Assembly (NCBI GenBank): GCA_002212985.1
Contig: NBMY01000146.1
Coordinates: forward strand, 1-34,349
DNA from: Sphingobacteriales bacterium TSM_CSS
Lineage (GTDB): Bacteria; Bacteroidota; Bacteroidia; Chitinophagales; UBA2359
Length of the DNA: 34,349 nt
Direction: 5' to 3'
The translations under genes and the position numbers were made by a program. The notes beneath the pieces were generated by a model that did no database searches, had not been told where the DNA came from, and saw only the letters and a list, made by a program, of their open reading frames with translations. Every line of letters begins with the position of its first letter. The first letter of the stretch is position 1. This document shows positions 23,547 through 32,806 of this stretch, in pieces.

Positions 23547-23584
23547 TGCCCGATGCTACCGGCGGCAGGCGGCGGCATCGGGCA
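23547..23584 (-). terminator. Hairpin after the LysM gene
   Basis: A perfect 10-bp inverted repeat, TGCCCGATGC (23547-23556) with GCATCGGGCA (23575-23584), has an 18-base G/C-rich loop. It starts 25 bp past the stop of the minus-strand LysM gene. In that direction it is followed by AGTTTGTTGTG, a weak T tract, so termination is likely but not certain. Confidence 0.5.
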
Positions 23585-23608
23585 ATGATCTTATTCGGAA
23601 TTGGTTAG

Positions 23609-24769
23609 CTACCGAGGCATGTAGTAGCGCGATTCTACGATAAGTTTATCGTTGGTAATGCTTAGTCTTTTGGCGGCGCTAAGAGTCATGCTCAGCAATA
23701 CATTGTCGTTTTGGGGTGTATCGGGCAGTTTTTCAATAACCATTAAATAAACCGAACGGCTATTTATAGGGTTGGTTACCTTTACCACCGTTTTGGGCGG
23801 AGCGTTTTTATGCAGGCAATATAGGTTGCCGCTGCTCGATTTTTCGCCCGAATCGTCGAACCAGGTAGCGGCGCCGGTTTGAAACTTAAGGCGGTACTGT
23901 CCGGTGGTATCTGTTTCAAACTCCATGTATTTTTTCTGAAACGGTGGTATGCTGCTTGCTGCGGGGTCTGCCTTGGCTTCGGCCAGTTCAAGGGCCACCA
24001 AGGCTACGCCGGTGGGCATAATCCAGTCAATAATAATTTCCTGCCCGGTTTTAATGTTGCTGTCGGTCAGGTTGTTCCAGTTTTGCAGGGTAGCCATGGG
24101 CTGGCTGTAGAGTTTGGCAATGCTGTAAAGGGTTTCCTTTTCTTTTACCTTATGCTTTACCGGTTTTAGTTTGGTGTAGGTTGTGGTAGTGGTGGTTGCC
24201 GGCGGCGTTGCCGTTGCTGCGGGCGGTTGGTTGGTTATTTTGGGTGCCGGGTTGGTGGTATTGGCTGTTGCGTTGGTGGCAATGGTGGCATAGGCAACCG
24301 GTTCTGTTGCTGCTGCATTGCCGCGCACGCTTTTGGTGGCGGCGGGTATATTGGCAATTGGCTGTGCCAATATATCGGTTACTGCCCGCGCAATGGGTTC
24401 TTCGGCATTTTTGTTGGCCATGGGCATTTGGGTAGCGTTGGCATTGGCTATGGCATCGTTGTTTAAGAAAACAGTTGTTTGCCCGGTTGGCTTGGTAGGA
24501 ACGCTGGCATATACCATGCCCGTTTGCCCCTGTTGGGCGCCTGCATTGCTGCCGGGCGGCAGGGTTATTACCTCACCAACGTTTAGCTTATTGCCCACAA
24601 TGGCGGGGTTTTGCAGCTTAATATCATCTACGCTCACACCGTACACCGATGCAAGTTTATAAAGTGTATCGCCTGTTTTAACGGTGTAGCGCACACCTTG
24701 CTGTTGCTGCGCCCATACCGATATGGTAAAACTAACTAAAAGCGCCAGAACGACTTGTAAATTTTTCAT
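23609..24769 (-). CDS. Double-LysM protein with a C-terminal RlpA-like barrel
   Basis: The 386-residue product from the ATG at 24769 has a signal peptide ending TISVWAQ (about residue 21). LysM 1 is at 27-71 (YTVKTGDTLYKLASVYGVS), a long Ala/Thr/Pro linker runs from 75 to 200, and LysM 2 is at 205-249 (HKVKEKETLYSIAKLYSQP). A C-terminal domain at about 297-381 aligns with the RlpA double-psi barrel: GAATWFDDSG, SSSGN, LHKNAPPKTVVKVTNP and LSAAKRL. LysM domains bind peptidoglycan. RlpA can be a lytic transglycosylase; here the conserved His (H320) is kept, but the usual acidic residue of the ASGE motif is N315, so activity is doubtful. An extended start at 24826 would be a TTG-class codon ahead of the signal peptide and is not preferred. 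Confidence 0.85.
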   Translation of the reverse strand: MKNLQVVLALLVSFTISVWAQQQQGVRYTVKTGDTLYKLASVYGVSVDDIKLQNPAIVGNKLNVGEVITLPPGSNAGAQQGQTGMVYASVPTKPTGQTTVFLNNDAIANANATQMPMANKNAEEPIARAVTDILAQPIANIPAATKSVRGNAAATEPVAYATIATNATANTTNPAPKITNQPPAATATPPATTTTTTYTKLKPVKHKVKEKETLYSIAKLYSQPMATLQNWNNLTDSNIKTGQEIIIDWIMPTGVALVALELAEAKADPAASSIPPFQKKYMEFETDTTGQYRLKFQTGAATWFDDSGEKSSSGNLYCLHKNAPPKTVVKVTNPINSRSVYLMVIEKLPDTPQNDNVLLSMTLSAAKRLSITNDKLIVESRYYMPR

Positions 24770-25069
24770 GACTGAATTTTGTTTTAAAAAACGGAAAGGG
24801 TTTAATGAACGGCTTAATACTAACAAAAATACAAAAAACGGGCTAAATTACATTTTTGGTGTGCGATTTTAAGCAAATTATGTTATAATGTAACAAAAAT
24901 ATTGCCAATTTGAGCAAAATATAATTGCTAACCGTTACTTTGCAGGGGTTTTGACTGCAAAGGTAAAAGTAATTTTATTTTGTTATGGCTAAACAGTAAA
25001 AAAAGAACTGTTAATGCCTTGCGCGGGCAAAATAGGGCTGTTTTTGCCAAACTGCTTGCACAGCAAGGG

Positions 25070-25100
25070 TTGTTTGGCAACTTTCTGTTGCCTAAATTTG
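25070..25100 (+). promoter_or_regulatory. Promoter of tamB, with an inverted repeat in the spacer
   Basis: TTG at 25070-25072, 20 bases, then TAAATTTG at 25093-25100: an exact Bacteroidota -33/-7 match. The spacer holds GGCAAC-TTTCT-GTTGCC (25076-25092), a perfect 6-bp inverted repeat that could be an operator. The predicted leader is about 140 bases. The rest of the 24770-25245 gap is A/T-rich and holds no gene I can support. Confidence 0.65.
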
Positions 25101-25245
25101 CGCATCAGCAAAATTACCCTGTGCCCAACAGCGTTATCTGAAACTGTGATTGCCTCTTTTTTGCCACCCGAAACCCTTTTTGCCTTTTTTTTTGTTTTTG
25201 TTTTTGACATCTTAAAACCCGGTTTGTAAAAGCAGTTCATACCTT

Positions 25246-28200
25246 TTGACCCGTTTCAGGCGCATAATTACCTCTGTATTTGTGCTGGCAGCAGCCCTGC
25301 TGCTGCTGGCAGGGTATTTATTGTATTGGCTCAAACAACCCATTGTACAAAGCATATTGGTAAAAAAAGCCCTGACTGAAATTGTGGGTAAACGCCTGCT
25401 GCATACCGAGGTGCGCGTCGGCAAGGTATATATTGATGTGTATAACCGCCTCGACATCAGAGATTTATATATTGAAGACTGGAATTGCGATACGTTGTTG
25501 TTTGCCAAACGCCTGCTGGCAGAAGTGGACAGCCTTTCGCTCAGAAACAGGGTATTGTTTCTGAAAGGTATTGAAATAACAAATCCGTATGTGCATTTTA
25601 ACCGCCCCTTGCCCGATGAAAAATACAATTACCAGTACCTGTTGGGGCAATTTGGCGGCAGCAGTTCAAAAAAAACAACGCCGGCCGCACAACCCGATAC
25701 ACTGCCTGCTTCGGCGCCTTATAACCTGAAACTTAACCTGGGGTTTATTACCCTTAACTCGCCCCGCTTCTGCATGACCGATGAAGCCGGCGGATTTAAC
25801 TTAGCCGTGCAGTTGCAGCAATTGCACGCCGGTTTTTCGGGGTTTAAGCCTTTTGAGCAGCAATTGAGTTTTAATACCGTGCAACTTGTTTCGCCAAACA
25901 TAACCCTTACCGATACCATTAGTAACGCCAAAAAAGAGGAAGCGCAAGACTGCGACCGCCCCCTGCATATTTCGGTGCCGGGCTGGCTGTTTGCCGCACA
26001 ACAACTTGCCCTTACCAACGGCAGTTTTAACCTGTACACCGGCAAAACCATTAAGCGCAAAGAGGTAATTAGTTTTAAAAACCTTAAAACCAGCAATATA
26101 CAAATTGGTATCAGTAATTTAGTGTTTGGTGCCGATACCATTACCGGCCATATAGACCGCCTGCAACTTAAAGAACAATCGGGTTTTGAGGTAACCCGTG
26201 CATCGGCGTTTGTGCTGCTTTCGCCCCAAAAGTTAGAGTTGGCAAACCTTTTCCTGCAAACACCCAATACCCGGCTGCAAGATTATGTAGCTTTTAAATA
26301 CCCCAGCCTGCGCTGTTTTTCAGATTTTGTGGAAAGGGTAAAATTAGATGTGCGCCTGAAACCGAAATCGTATTTTACCTTTAAAGACATTGCCGCTTTT
26401 GCCGGAGGCTTATATAAAGAACCAATTATTGCCAAAAACATCAATACCCGAATCAACATTTCGGGCAGGGCAAAAAACGAAATCAGCCGCATAAGCGCCG
26501 AAGGGCTGGCACTGCAAATTGGCAATACCACCTTTAAAGGCGATGTGCGCCTGCGCGGCCTGCCCGATTTTCAGTCAACCAATATAGATTTTAAGGTAAC
26601 CGCTTTGCGCACCAATACCACCGAAATAAAACGGTTTCTGCCCGCCAAACTCAAACTGCCGCCCGAAATTGACAAATTGGGAAACCTGTATTTTACCGGC
26701 CGTTTTTCGGGGTTTCCCAAACATTTTGTGGCAGAAGGTACGCTTAATACCAACATTGGGCAGATACAGTCTGATGTTAAAATGGACATCGGGCGCATTC
26801 TCAGCTATTCGGGCAGGGTGGCTGTAAAAGAGTTCGACCTCGGCGCATGGCTCAACAAACCCGATAAATTCGGCAAAGCCACCTTTTCGGCAAACGTAAC
26901 CGGCAAGGGGGTAAAATTAGACGAACTGCAGGCCAATATTGATGGTAATATTGCCAGCTTTACCTTTAATAACTACACTTATTCCAACGTGGCGGTAAAC
27001 GGCAACATAGACCGCCGCCTCTTTGCCGGTGTTGTGCAGGTTACCGATAACAACATGCAACTGAGTTTTAAAGGCTCTGTTGACCTGAACTCCGAAACAC
27101 CCAAATATAATTTTGTGGCCGATGTGTTTAAATTGCGACTCAAAAAACTCAACCTGTTTAAAGCCGAGAATTTGTCTGATGATTTTGAACTTTCGGGACG
27201 CACCAACCTTAACCTCATAGGCAAAGACATTGACGACCTGTTTGGCAATGCCGCTTTTTACGATGTAAAGGTAAACAATGGTAAACGCATTTTTGCCCTC
27301 GATACTGTAACCCTGGTTTCTACCCTTAACAACAACCGGCGTACCTTGCAGCTCAATTCCCATATTCTTACAGCCAATGTGAACGGAAGTTTTACCTTTA
27401 AAGAACTGCCCAACGCTTTTATTAACCTGCTGCACAACTACTTTCCTTACCGCTTTAAATACACCAAAACTACCTCGCCGCAAATTGCCGATTTTACCAT
27501 CAACATCAACAATCCCGCCTTATTATCACAAATATTTATACCAGAACTCGAAAGCCTTGCCAATACCAGCATAAAAGGCAGCTTTAACTCGCAAACCAAA
27601 GCGCTGCAATTAAAAGGTAAAGCCGATGAAATAACCTTTGCCGGCAACCGCATCAGCGGCTTTAAAATAAATGTACAATCCGATGAAAAGCAACTCGGTT
27701 TCTCTGCCGGTGTCGACTCAGTTTACATTGCCGCAAACAAACTTACCATTCCCGATATAAAAACAACAGGCATAGTTTATAACGACAGTATTAACTTTAC
27801 CCTTAAGGTAGCGCCCGATACCGCCGTCAATTATGCCCAAATTTCGGGGCTTATTTTTGCCAATTCCGACACGCTGAAAATGAAATTCGATACCACCGAA
27901 ATTGTGGTAAACCGAAAAAAATGGGAAGCCAATACCGGTACTTTTACCTACAAAAATAAAGATTACTTTGAAATTGACGATGTAGTACTGCGGCAAGACG
28001 AGCGAAGCATTACCCTGCGTAGCCACCCCTCGCGAAACTACAACAACTATACACAGGTTTTTCTGCAAAATATTTATCTGTCAGATTTTAACTACATACC
28101 AACCATTGCCAAATTAGGCATAGATACCAAGGTAAGCGGCGAAATTGCTCTCAAGGATGTATTTAACCAGCAAATTATTATTGCCGAATTAAATGCTGAT

Positions 28201-30048
28201 GACTTTGTGTTCAGAAAACAGTTTATTGGCAACCTGCGGCTGCGAGCCGATAAAAGAACAAAAACAGATGACCTGCACGTAGGCCTTGATGTAAGCAACG
28301 ATAAATACGACATTAAAGCCGCCAACGGACTGGTGGTGCTGCCCAAACAAAAAGGCGAAAAACCCTATATAGACATTAGCGCCAACATAAGAAGGGGTAA
28401 CTTGCAATTTATGGAAGCATTCCTCAGTACCCTTGTTTCAAGAACCGAGGGCAATATAAAAGGGCTGCTTCGGGTTTACGGAAACATTTCGGAACCCAAT
28501 TTTAAGGGCAATATATTTGTTGAAAATGGCGCCACTACGGTTAACTACCTCAATACCCGCTATAAACTCAAAAACCAGACAGTCGTTTTCGACGATAAAT
28601 ATATAAGATTTAATAATACCGGATTGCAGGATACATTGGGCAACACCGCCCGCGCAAACGGCTTTGTTTTTTTGAACGACCTTAAAAATATGAGCATAAA
28701 CCTTGACCTTACCACCGATAACCTGCTACTGCTCAACACCACTTTTCAGCAAAACAATACCTATTACGGCACAGCTTTTGGCGGAGGCGTGGTAAATTTC
28801 AGAGGGCCCTTTAACAAATTGGATATTTATATTAATGCCCGCTCAAATAAAGGAACCAAATTTTACCTGCCCATCAACTATGAAACCGATGTTTCGGAAA
28901 ACAACATTTACACCTTTATTAACACCGAAGCAGGCGAAAAACCCGAACCACCCAAAATTGTTACTTCATCTGGTATGAACATTGAGTTTGATCTTGAAAT
29001 GACACCCGATGCCGAAATCCAAATCATTTTCGACCTTCAGGCAGGTGATATTATTAAAGGTACCGGCTTTGGCGATATTCAAATGGACATTAGCACCATT
29101 GGCGATTTTAAATTTAACATGTACGGAAAATATACCATAGAGCAGGGCAGCTACCTCTTTACCCTGCAAAACATTATTAACAAATATTTTGCCGTAGAAA
29201 AAGGCGGAACGGTGAACTTTGCCGGCAACCCCTACGATGCCCTCCTAGATGTTAAAGCTATTTACAGCCTTAAAACCAACCGCGATAACCTGCTGAACGA
29301 TGCCGAAATTGCCGCCCTTATTGACCAGCCCGACCTGAAACGCCGCGCGCCCATTGATGTGTTTTTGCAACTCACCGGCTCACTGCTGCAACCCAACATT
29401 AAATTTGAAATAGCTCAAACCGAACAACCGGTAACCCGCGTTGATGAAGCCATTGCCGCAAAGCTCAAAGAACTGGAACTCAACAACCAAAATGAACTGA
29501 ACAAGCAAGTGTTCGGACTGCTGGTGCTCAACAGTTTTATGTCGCCCGAAAAGGTAAACCTCGACCTGCGCTCCGGCGTAAATACTACCGTTAGTGAACT
29601 GTTGTCCAACTACTTGTCAAGTTACCTCAATCAGGTAGTTTCGGGGCTGATACCCGACAGTGAATTTAATATTAACTGGCGAAATTATACCTCCGGAACC
29701 GAAAACCAAAATCCCGAAGACCCCAATATTTTCCGCAACGAAATTGAATTGGTGCTTACCAAACGCCTGTTTAACGACCGGCTTTCCATACAATTGGGCG
29801 GCAACGTAGATGTAGGCAACAACGCCAACACCCAATCGGGCGATGCACAGGTGTATTTCGCCGGAGACTTTGTACTGGAATACCGAATTACCCCAGACGG
29901 GCGCTACCTGCTTCGGGCTTTTAACAAAACCGATTATGATATTTTAAGTGGCAACTTTAACAAAACCGGCGCCAGTTTATCGGTAAATCAGGAGTTCGAT
30001 TCGTTTAAAGACCTTTTTAAGAAGAGAAAAAAGAAAAAGAACAAATAA
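25246..30048 (+). CDS. tamB: TamB-like translocation/assembly module protein
   Basis: This is a 1600-residue AsmA-like bridge protein expected to span the periplasm. Such proteins help outer-membrane protein assembly and/or carry lipid between membranes. It has an N-terminal membrane anchor (about 8-30, TSVFVLAAALLLLAGYLLYW), long beta-rich repeats and a DUF490/TamB C-terminal domain (about 1240-1560: FDLEMTPDAEIQIIFD, GDIQMDISTIGDFKFNMYG and FNDRLSIQLGGNVDV). The tail is strongly basic (KKRKKKKNK). The frame has no ATG near the start: an in-frame TAA at 25213 and then only a TTG at 25246 before the anchor, so TTG is the likely start. No TamA partner is adjacent. The ABC permease gene follows after 43 bp and may be co-transcribed. 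Confidence 0.9.
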   Translation: MTRFRRIITSVFVLAAALLLLAGYLLYWLKQPIVQSILVKKALTEIVGKRLLHTEVRVGKVYIDVYNRLDIRDLYIEDWNCDTLLFAKRLLAEVDSLSLRNRVLFLKGIEITNPYVHFNRPLPDEKYNYQYLLGQFGGSSSKKTTPAAQPDTLPASAPYNLKLNLGFITLNSPRFCMTDEAGGFNLAVQLQQLHAGFSGFKPFEQQLSFNTVQLVSPNITLTDTISNAKKEEAQDCDRPLHISVPGWLFAAQQLALTNGSFNLYTGKTIKRKEVISFKNLKTSNIQIGISNLVFGADTITGHIDRLQLKEQSGFEVTRASAFVLLSPQKLELANLFLQTPNTRLQDYVAFKYPSLRCFSDFVERVKLDVRLKPKSYFTFKDIAAFAGGLYKEPIIAKNINTRINISGRAKNEISRISAEGLALQIGNTTFKGDVRLRGLPDFQSTNIDFKVTALRTNTTEIKRFLPAKLKLPPEIDKLGNLYFTGRFSGFPKHFVAEGTLNTNIGQIQSDVKMDIGRILSYSGRVAVKEFDLGAWLNKPDKFGKATFSANVTGKGVKLDELQANIDGNIASFTFNNYTYSNVAVNGNIDRRLFAGVVQVTDNNMQLSFKGSVDLNSETPKYNFVADVFKLRLKKLNLFKAENLSDDFELSGRTNLNLIGKDIDDLFGNAAFYDVKVNNGKRIFALDTVTLVSTLNNNRRTLQLNSHILTANVNGSFTFKELPNAFINLLHNYFPYRFKYTKTTSPQIADFTININNPALLSQIFIPELESLANTSIKGSFNSQTKALQLKGKADEITFAGNRISGFKINVQSDEKQLGFSAGVDSVYIAANKLTIPDIKTTGIVYNDSINFTLKVAPDTAVNYAQISGLIFANSDTLKMKFDTTEIVVNRKKWEANTGTFTYKNKDYFEIDDVVLRQDERSITLRSHPSRNYNNYTQVFLQNIYLSDFNYIPTIAKLGIDTKVSGEIALKDVFNQQIIIAELNADDFVFRKQFIGNLRLRADKRTKTDDLHVGLDVSNDKYDIKAANGLVVLPKQKGEKPYIDISANIRRGNLQFMEAFLSTLVSRTEGNIKGLLRVYGNISEPNFKGNIFVENGATTVNYLNTRYKLKNQTVVFDDKYIRFNNTGLQDTLGNTARANGFVFLNDLKNMSINLDLTTDNLLLLNTTFQQNNTYYGTAFGGGVVNFRGPFNKLDIYINARSNKGTKFYLPINYETDVSENNIYTFINTEAGEKPEPPKIVTSSGMNIEFDLEMTPDAEIQIIFDLQAGDIIKGTGFGDIQMDISTIGDFKFNMYGKYTIEQGSYLFTLQNIINKYFAVEKGGTVNFAGNPYDALLDVKAIYSLKTNRDNLLNDAEIAALIDQPDLKRRAPIDVFLQLTGSLLQPNIKFEIAQTEQPVTRVDEAIAAKLKELELNNQNELNKQVFGLLVLNSFMSPEKVNLDLRSGVNTTVSELLSNYLSSYLNQVVSGLIPDSEFNINWRNYTSGTENQNPEDPNIFRNEIELVLTKRLFNDRLSIQLGGNVDVGNNANTQSGDAQVYFAGDFVLEYRITPDGRYLLRAFNKTDYDILSGNFNKTGASLSVNQEFDSFKDLFKKRKKKKNK

Positions 30049-30091
30049 AATAACCTGTCTTTTACCAAACACTAAAACAAAACGTTGCGCC

Positions 30092-30991
30092 ATGAACGCA
30101 TTTTGGATTATACTTACCGGTTCGCTGGTGGGCGCATCTTGCGGTTTGCTGGGTTGCTACCTCATTTTACGCCGAATGGCCATGATAGGCGATGCCATTT
30201 CACACGCCGTACTGCCCGGTATTTTTTTGGCTTTCTGGATTGCCGGAACCCGCGCATCGGTGCCCGTATTGCTGGGTACTGCTGCCTTTGGCGTACTTGC
30301 CACCTTTCTTATTGAATGGTTTTCGCGCAAGGGTAATTTTCAGGCAGATGCCGCCATTGGGATGGTGTTTACCTTTCTTTTTGCCGTGGGTATTATATTA
30401 ATTTCTGCATTTGCCGGGCAGGTAGAATTAGACCAGGAATGCGTTTTGTATGGCGAAATTGCCTATGTGCCCTTAGATATCTGGACTACCTCCGGCGGCA
30501 TAAACCTTGGCCCGCGCACCGTATGGACAATGGGCGCTGCCCTGCTGCTGGTTCTGACGCTTATTGCCTGGGGCTACAAGGGGCTGTATATTACCACCTT
30601 CGACCCGGGTTATGCCCAAACGCTGGGCATTAAAACCGGCCGGTGGCACTATTTGCTCATGGGGGCTGTATCTTTTACAACCGTACTGGCTTTCGATTCG
30701 GTAGGCGCTATACTGGTTGTAGCTTTTTTAATTGCGCCGGCGGCCATTGCCAGTTTGCTTACCAACCGTTTTGGGGTTATGCTGCTGTTGTCGGTAATGG
30801 CAGCTGTGCTGGCAGCGGCGGGTGGTTATGGTTTGGCAGCGGCCATTAATGGCTCGGTTGCCGGGGCCATGGCCACTATGTTGGGCATACTCTTTGGGCT
30901 GGCTTTTCTATTTTCGCCATTGCAAGGCGTTGTGTTTAAGTGGTGGCGCAACAAAAACAGCCCGGCCGCCCAAAACCACCCTTCTGTATAA
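30092..30991 (+). CDS. Metal ABC transporter permease (ZnuB/MntB family)
   Basis: This is the membrane subunit of a zinc/manganese/iron-type importer of the ABC-3 family. Its 299 residues hold about eight or nine hydrophobic helices. The family features GDAISHAVLPGIFLAFW (near 34) and the later FDPGYAQTLGIKTGRWHYLLM and LVVAFLIAPAAIASLLT are present. The ATG at 30092 lies 43 bp after tamB. Neither the ATPase nor the metal-binding protein is beside it, so those would have to be encoded elsewhere. Which metal is carried cannot be read from the permease alone. Confidence 0.92.
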   Translation: MNAFWIILTGSLVGASCGLLGCYLILRRMAMIGDAISHAVLPGIFLAFWIAGTRASVPVLLGTAAFGVLATFLIEWFSRKGNFQADAAIGMVFTFLFAVGIILISAFAGQVELDQECVLYGEIAYVPLDIWTTSGGINLGPRTVWTMGAALLLVLTLIAWGYKGLYITTFDPGYAQTLGIKTGRWHYLLMGAVSFTTVLAFDSVGAILVVAFLIAPAAIASLLTNRFGVMLLLSVMAAVLAAAGGYGLAAAINGSVAGAMATMLGILFGLAFLFSPLQGVVFKWWRNKNSPAAQNHPSV

Positions 30992-31166
30992 GCATTGCAG
31001 CATACTGCGAAACAGGAGTAAACAACCCTGCTTCCTGCACCGCTTTCGCAAGGCTGTACTACGTACAGTGAAACCCTGCGAGGTTTTGTCGTTCTGCGGG
31101 TATAGGCACAAAGGAGTTTTTTCCACCACCCGTTTTTGCGCCCGATGAGGCAGTTTTCAAACCTTT

Positions 31167-31920
31167 CTACCCCTGTATGAGCAATTGTTGGCGTTGGGTA
31201 GCGCTGCTTTTGTACTGTGCCTCGGCAATGTACAAGCCGGCGGGTAGTTTGGGCAAAGGCAATTTGAGCGCTGGTAACAGGGTTGTACCTGCGTACCACC
31301 ATGCCCGATATGCTGTATAAATTCAAAACGGCTATGTTTTACCAATCTTGCAGGTACAGCAGATCTTGGGCGGGGTTGGGGTAAACTTGTACCTGTGCCG
31401 TTGTTTGCAGATGCGGATTTTGTATGCTCACCGTAGGCAGGCACTCTTGCAGCATTTGCACAAAATCAGTATAGGGCATTGAACTGATGCCTTCATCTAT
31501 ATAGCCCGTTACCATATTATTGGAGTAGTATAGATAATTGGTTGCACAGGCACTAATCCAATAATCTGTAAGCTGTTCTATTTCGTTTGGGGCTTGCACC
31601 CTTCTTACTACCAAAATAAGGGTGTCGGTCTCTTCAAACGCAGTTAAATTTGTTCTACATGTAAATCCGGTATTCCCCCATACCAATATGGTATCATTAT
31701 TCACTGAATCGTAAATGGGATTCAATATTATAAGATAGGTTCCATATTCGTAATGTCCGGCAATTTCCCCCATTACTATTGCCCTATCTACCATACCTGC
31801 CGTAGAAGAATTAAACATAGTACAGGTGGCATAATGAAACGGCGGTATGGGTAATGGGCATTGACAGGCGTTTGCAGCAACAGTGCAAAACAATGATATT
31901 GTAAAGAATAACTTTTTCAT
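31167..31920 (-). pseudogene. TIMP/NTR-like T9SS protein, copy A, with a broken sorting domain
   Basis: The N-terminal 193 codons (31920 to 31339) are intact: a signal peptide ending AANA, the cysteine-rich core (C19, C21, C33, C88, C125, C160), then VYPNPAQDLLYLQDW, the start of a type A sorting domain. A TAA follows at 31339-31341. Reading on in the same frame gives NIAVLNLYSISGMVVRRYN and PVTSAQI. After a frame change it continues LPKLPAGLYIAEAQYK...QQLLIQG and stops at 31167, a full sorting-domain ending. One nonsense and one frameshift therefore remove the export signal. The core is close to copy C, while the sorting domain is of a different lineage from those of copies B and C. The 175 bp between here and the permease hold no assigned gene. 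Confidence 0.78.
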
Positions 31921-31952
31921 TGTGTTTAATTTAATGTGTTAAGAATAAAGTT

Positions 31953-32774
31953 TTAACGCAACAGCACTATTTTACAAATTCCGGTAGCGTTGCCGGCGCT
32001 TATGCGGCAAAAGTAAATGCCTTGCGCCGGTAATTGTTGAAGTTGTATGGGCAGGTTGTGCACCCCTTTGTTGTAATATTGATGTTGCACAGGATTTAAA
32101 ACCTGCCTGCCCTGCACATCGTAAACACTAACCTGTATTTCTGCTGCAAAGGGCAGGGTAAATTGCACTGTTACCATATTGCCTTGGGCGGGGTTGGGGT
32201 TGCAGGTTACTGCTATCTCTGCCGCCGTTTCTTCTTGTGGCGCTATACCCACTGTAGGCAGACACTCTTGCAGCATTTGCACAAAATCAGTATAGGGCAT
32301 TGAACTGATGCCTTCATCTATATAGCCCGTTACCATATTATTTGAGTAGTACAGGTAATTAGTCAGGCATCCAACTATATTAAAACCGGATTTTTGAATA
32401 CTTGGTAAATCTGATATATTTTTTCTGTATGCCACTAAAATGAGTGTATCCCCTTCAGAAAATTGATCCAGATATGTAAGACAAACAATACTAGTATTGC
32501 CATCATATTCAAATAGAGTTTCGTATTTCCAAAACAACAATGTATCTTCGTTTACTTCGCCATAAATAGCTTCCAACAATTTTACATGAAAAGCAAATTC
32601 TGTTTCTTCTACTTTAACCCCTTTAATAATAATTTTAGGGATGCTTCCACTGGCAGGAGAATTTAAATATATACAGGTGGCATAATGAAATGGCGGTATT
32701 GGTGACGGGCAATAACAGGAGGCGTTTGCAGCAACAGTGCAAAACAATGATATTGTAAAGAATAACTTTTTCAT
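31953..32774 (-). CDS. TIMP/NTR-like T9SS-secreted protein, copy B
   Basis: The 273-residue product has a signal peptide ending VAANA, then SCYCPSPIPPFHYATC. Six core cysteines are present (C20, C22, C34, C98, C136, C171), in the same order as in copies A and C and in the TIMP N-terminal domain. The middle, about residues 35-135, is strongly diverged from the paralogs. The flanks, including NYLYYSNNMVTGYIDEGISS and YTDFVQMLQECLPTV, are nearly identical. A type A sorting domain (about 188-273: CNPNPAQGNMVTVQF, VYDVQGRQV, LPAQGIYFCRI, KIVLLR) directs T9SS export. The start codon is 32 bp after the stop of copy C, and the same 32-bp spacer precedes copy A, so the three probably form one transcript. 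The inhibitor-like function is inference. Confidence 0.8.
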   Translation of the reverse strand: MKKLFFTISLFCTVAANASCYCPSPIPPFHYATCIYLNSPASGSIPKIIIKGVKVEETEFAFHVKLLEAIYGEVNEDTLLFWKYETLFEYDGNTSIVCLTYLDQFSEGDTLILVAYRKNISDLPSIQKSGFNIVGCLTNYLYYSNNMVTGYIDEGISSMPYTDFVQMLQECLPTVGIAPQEETAAEIAVTCNPNPAQGNMVTVQFTLPFAAEIQVSVYDVQGRQVLNPVQHQYYNKGVHNLPIQLQQLPAQGIYFCRISAGNATGICKIVLLR

Positions 32775-32806
32775 TGTGTTTAATTTAATGTGTTAAGAAT
32801 AAAGTT

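Noticed and set aside
24989..25210. Minus-strand frame for a 73-residue Lys-rich peptide (MSKTKTKKKAKRV...)
   Set aside because: The strong tamB promoter (25070-25100) lies inside it on the other strand, the Lys start comes from an A-rich tract, and no promoter or homology is evident.
31070..31110. AAACCCTGCGAGGTTTT palindrome-like string after the permease gene
   Set aside because: The stem is five pairs with a single copy in the window; it may be a dispersed repeat or a weak terminator, but neither can be supported.
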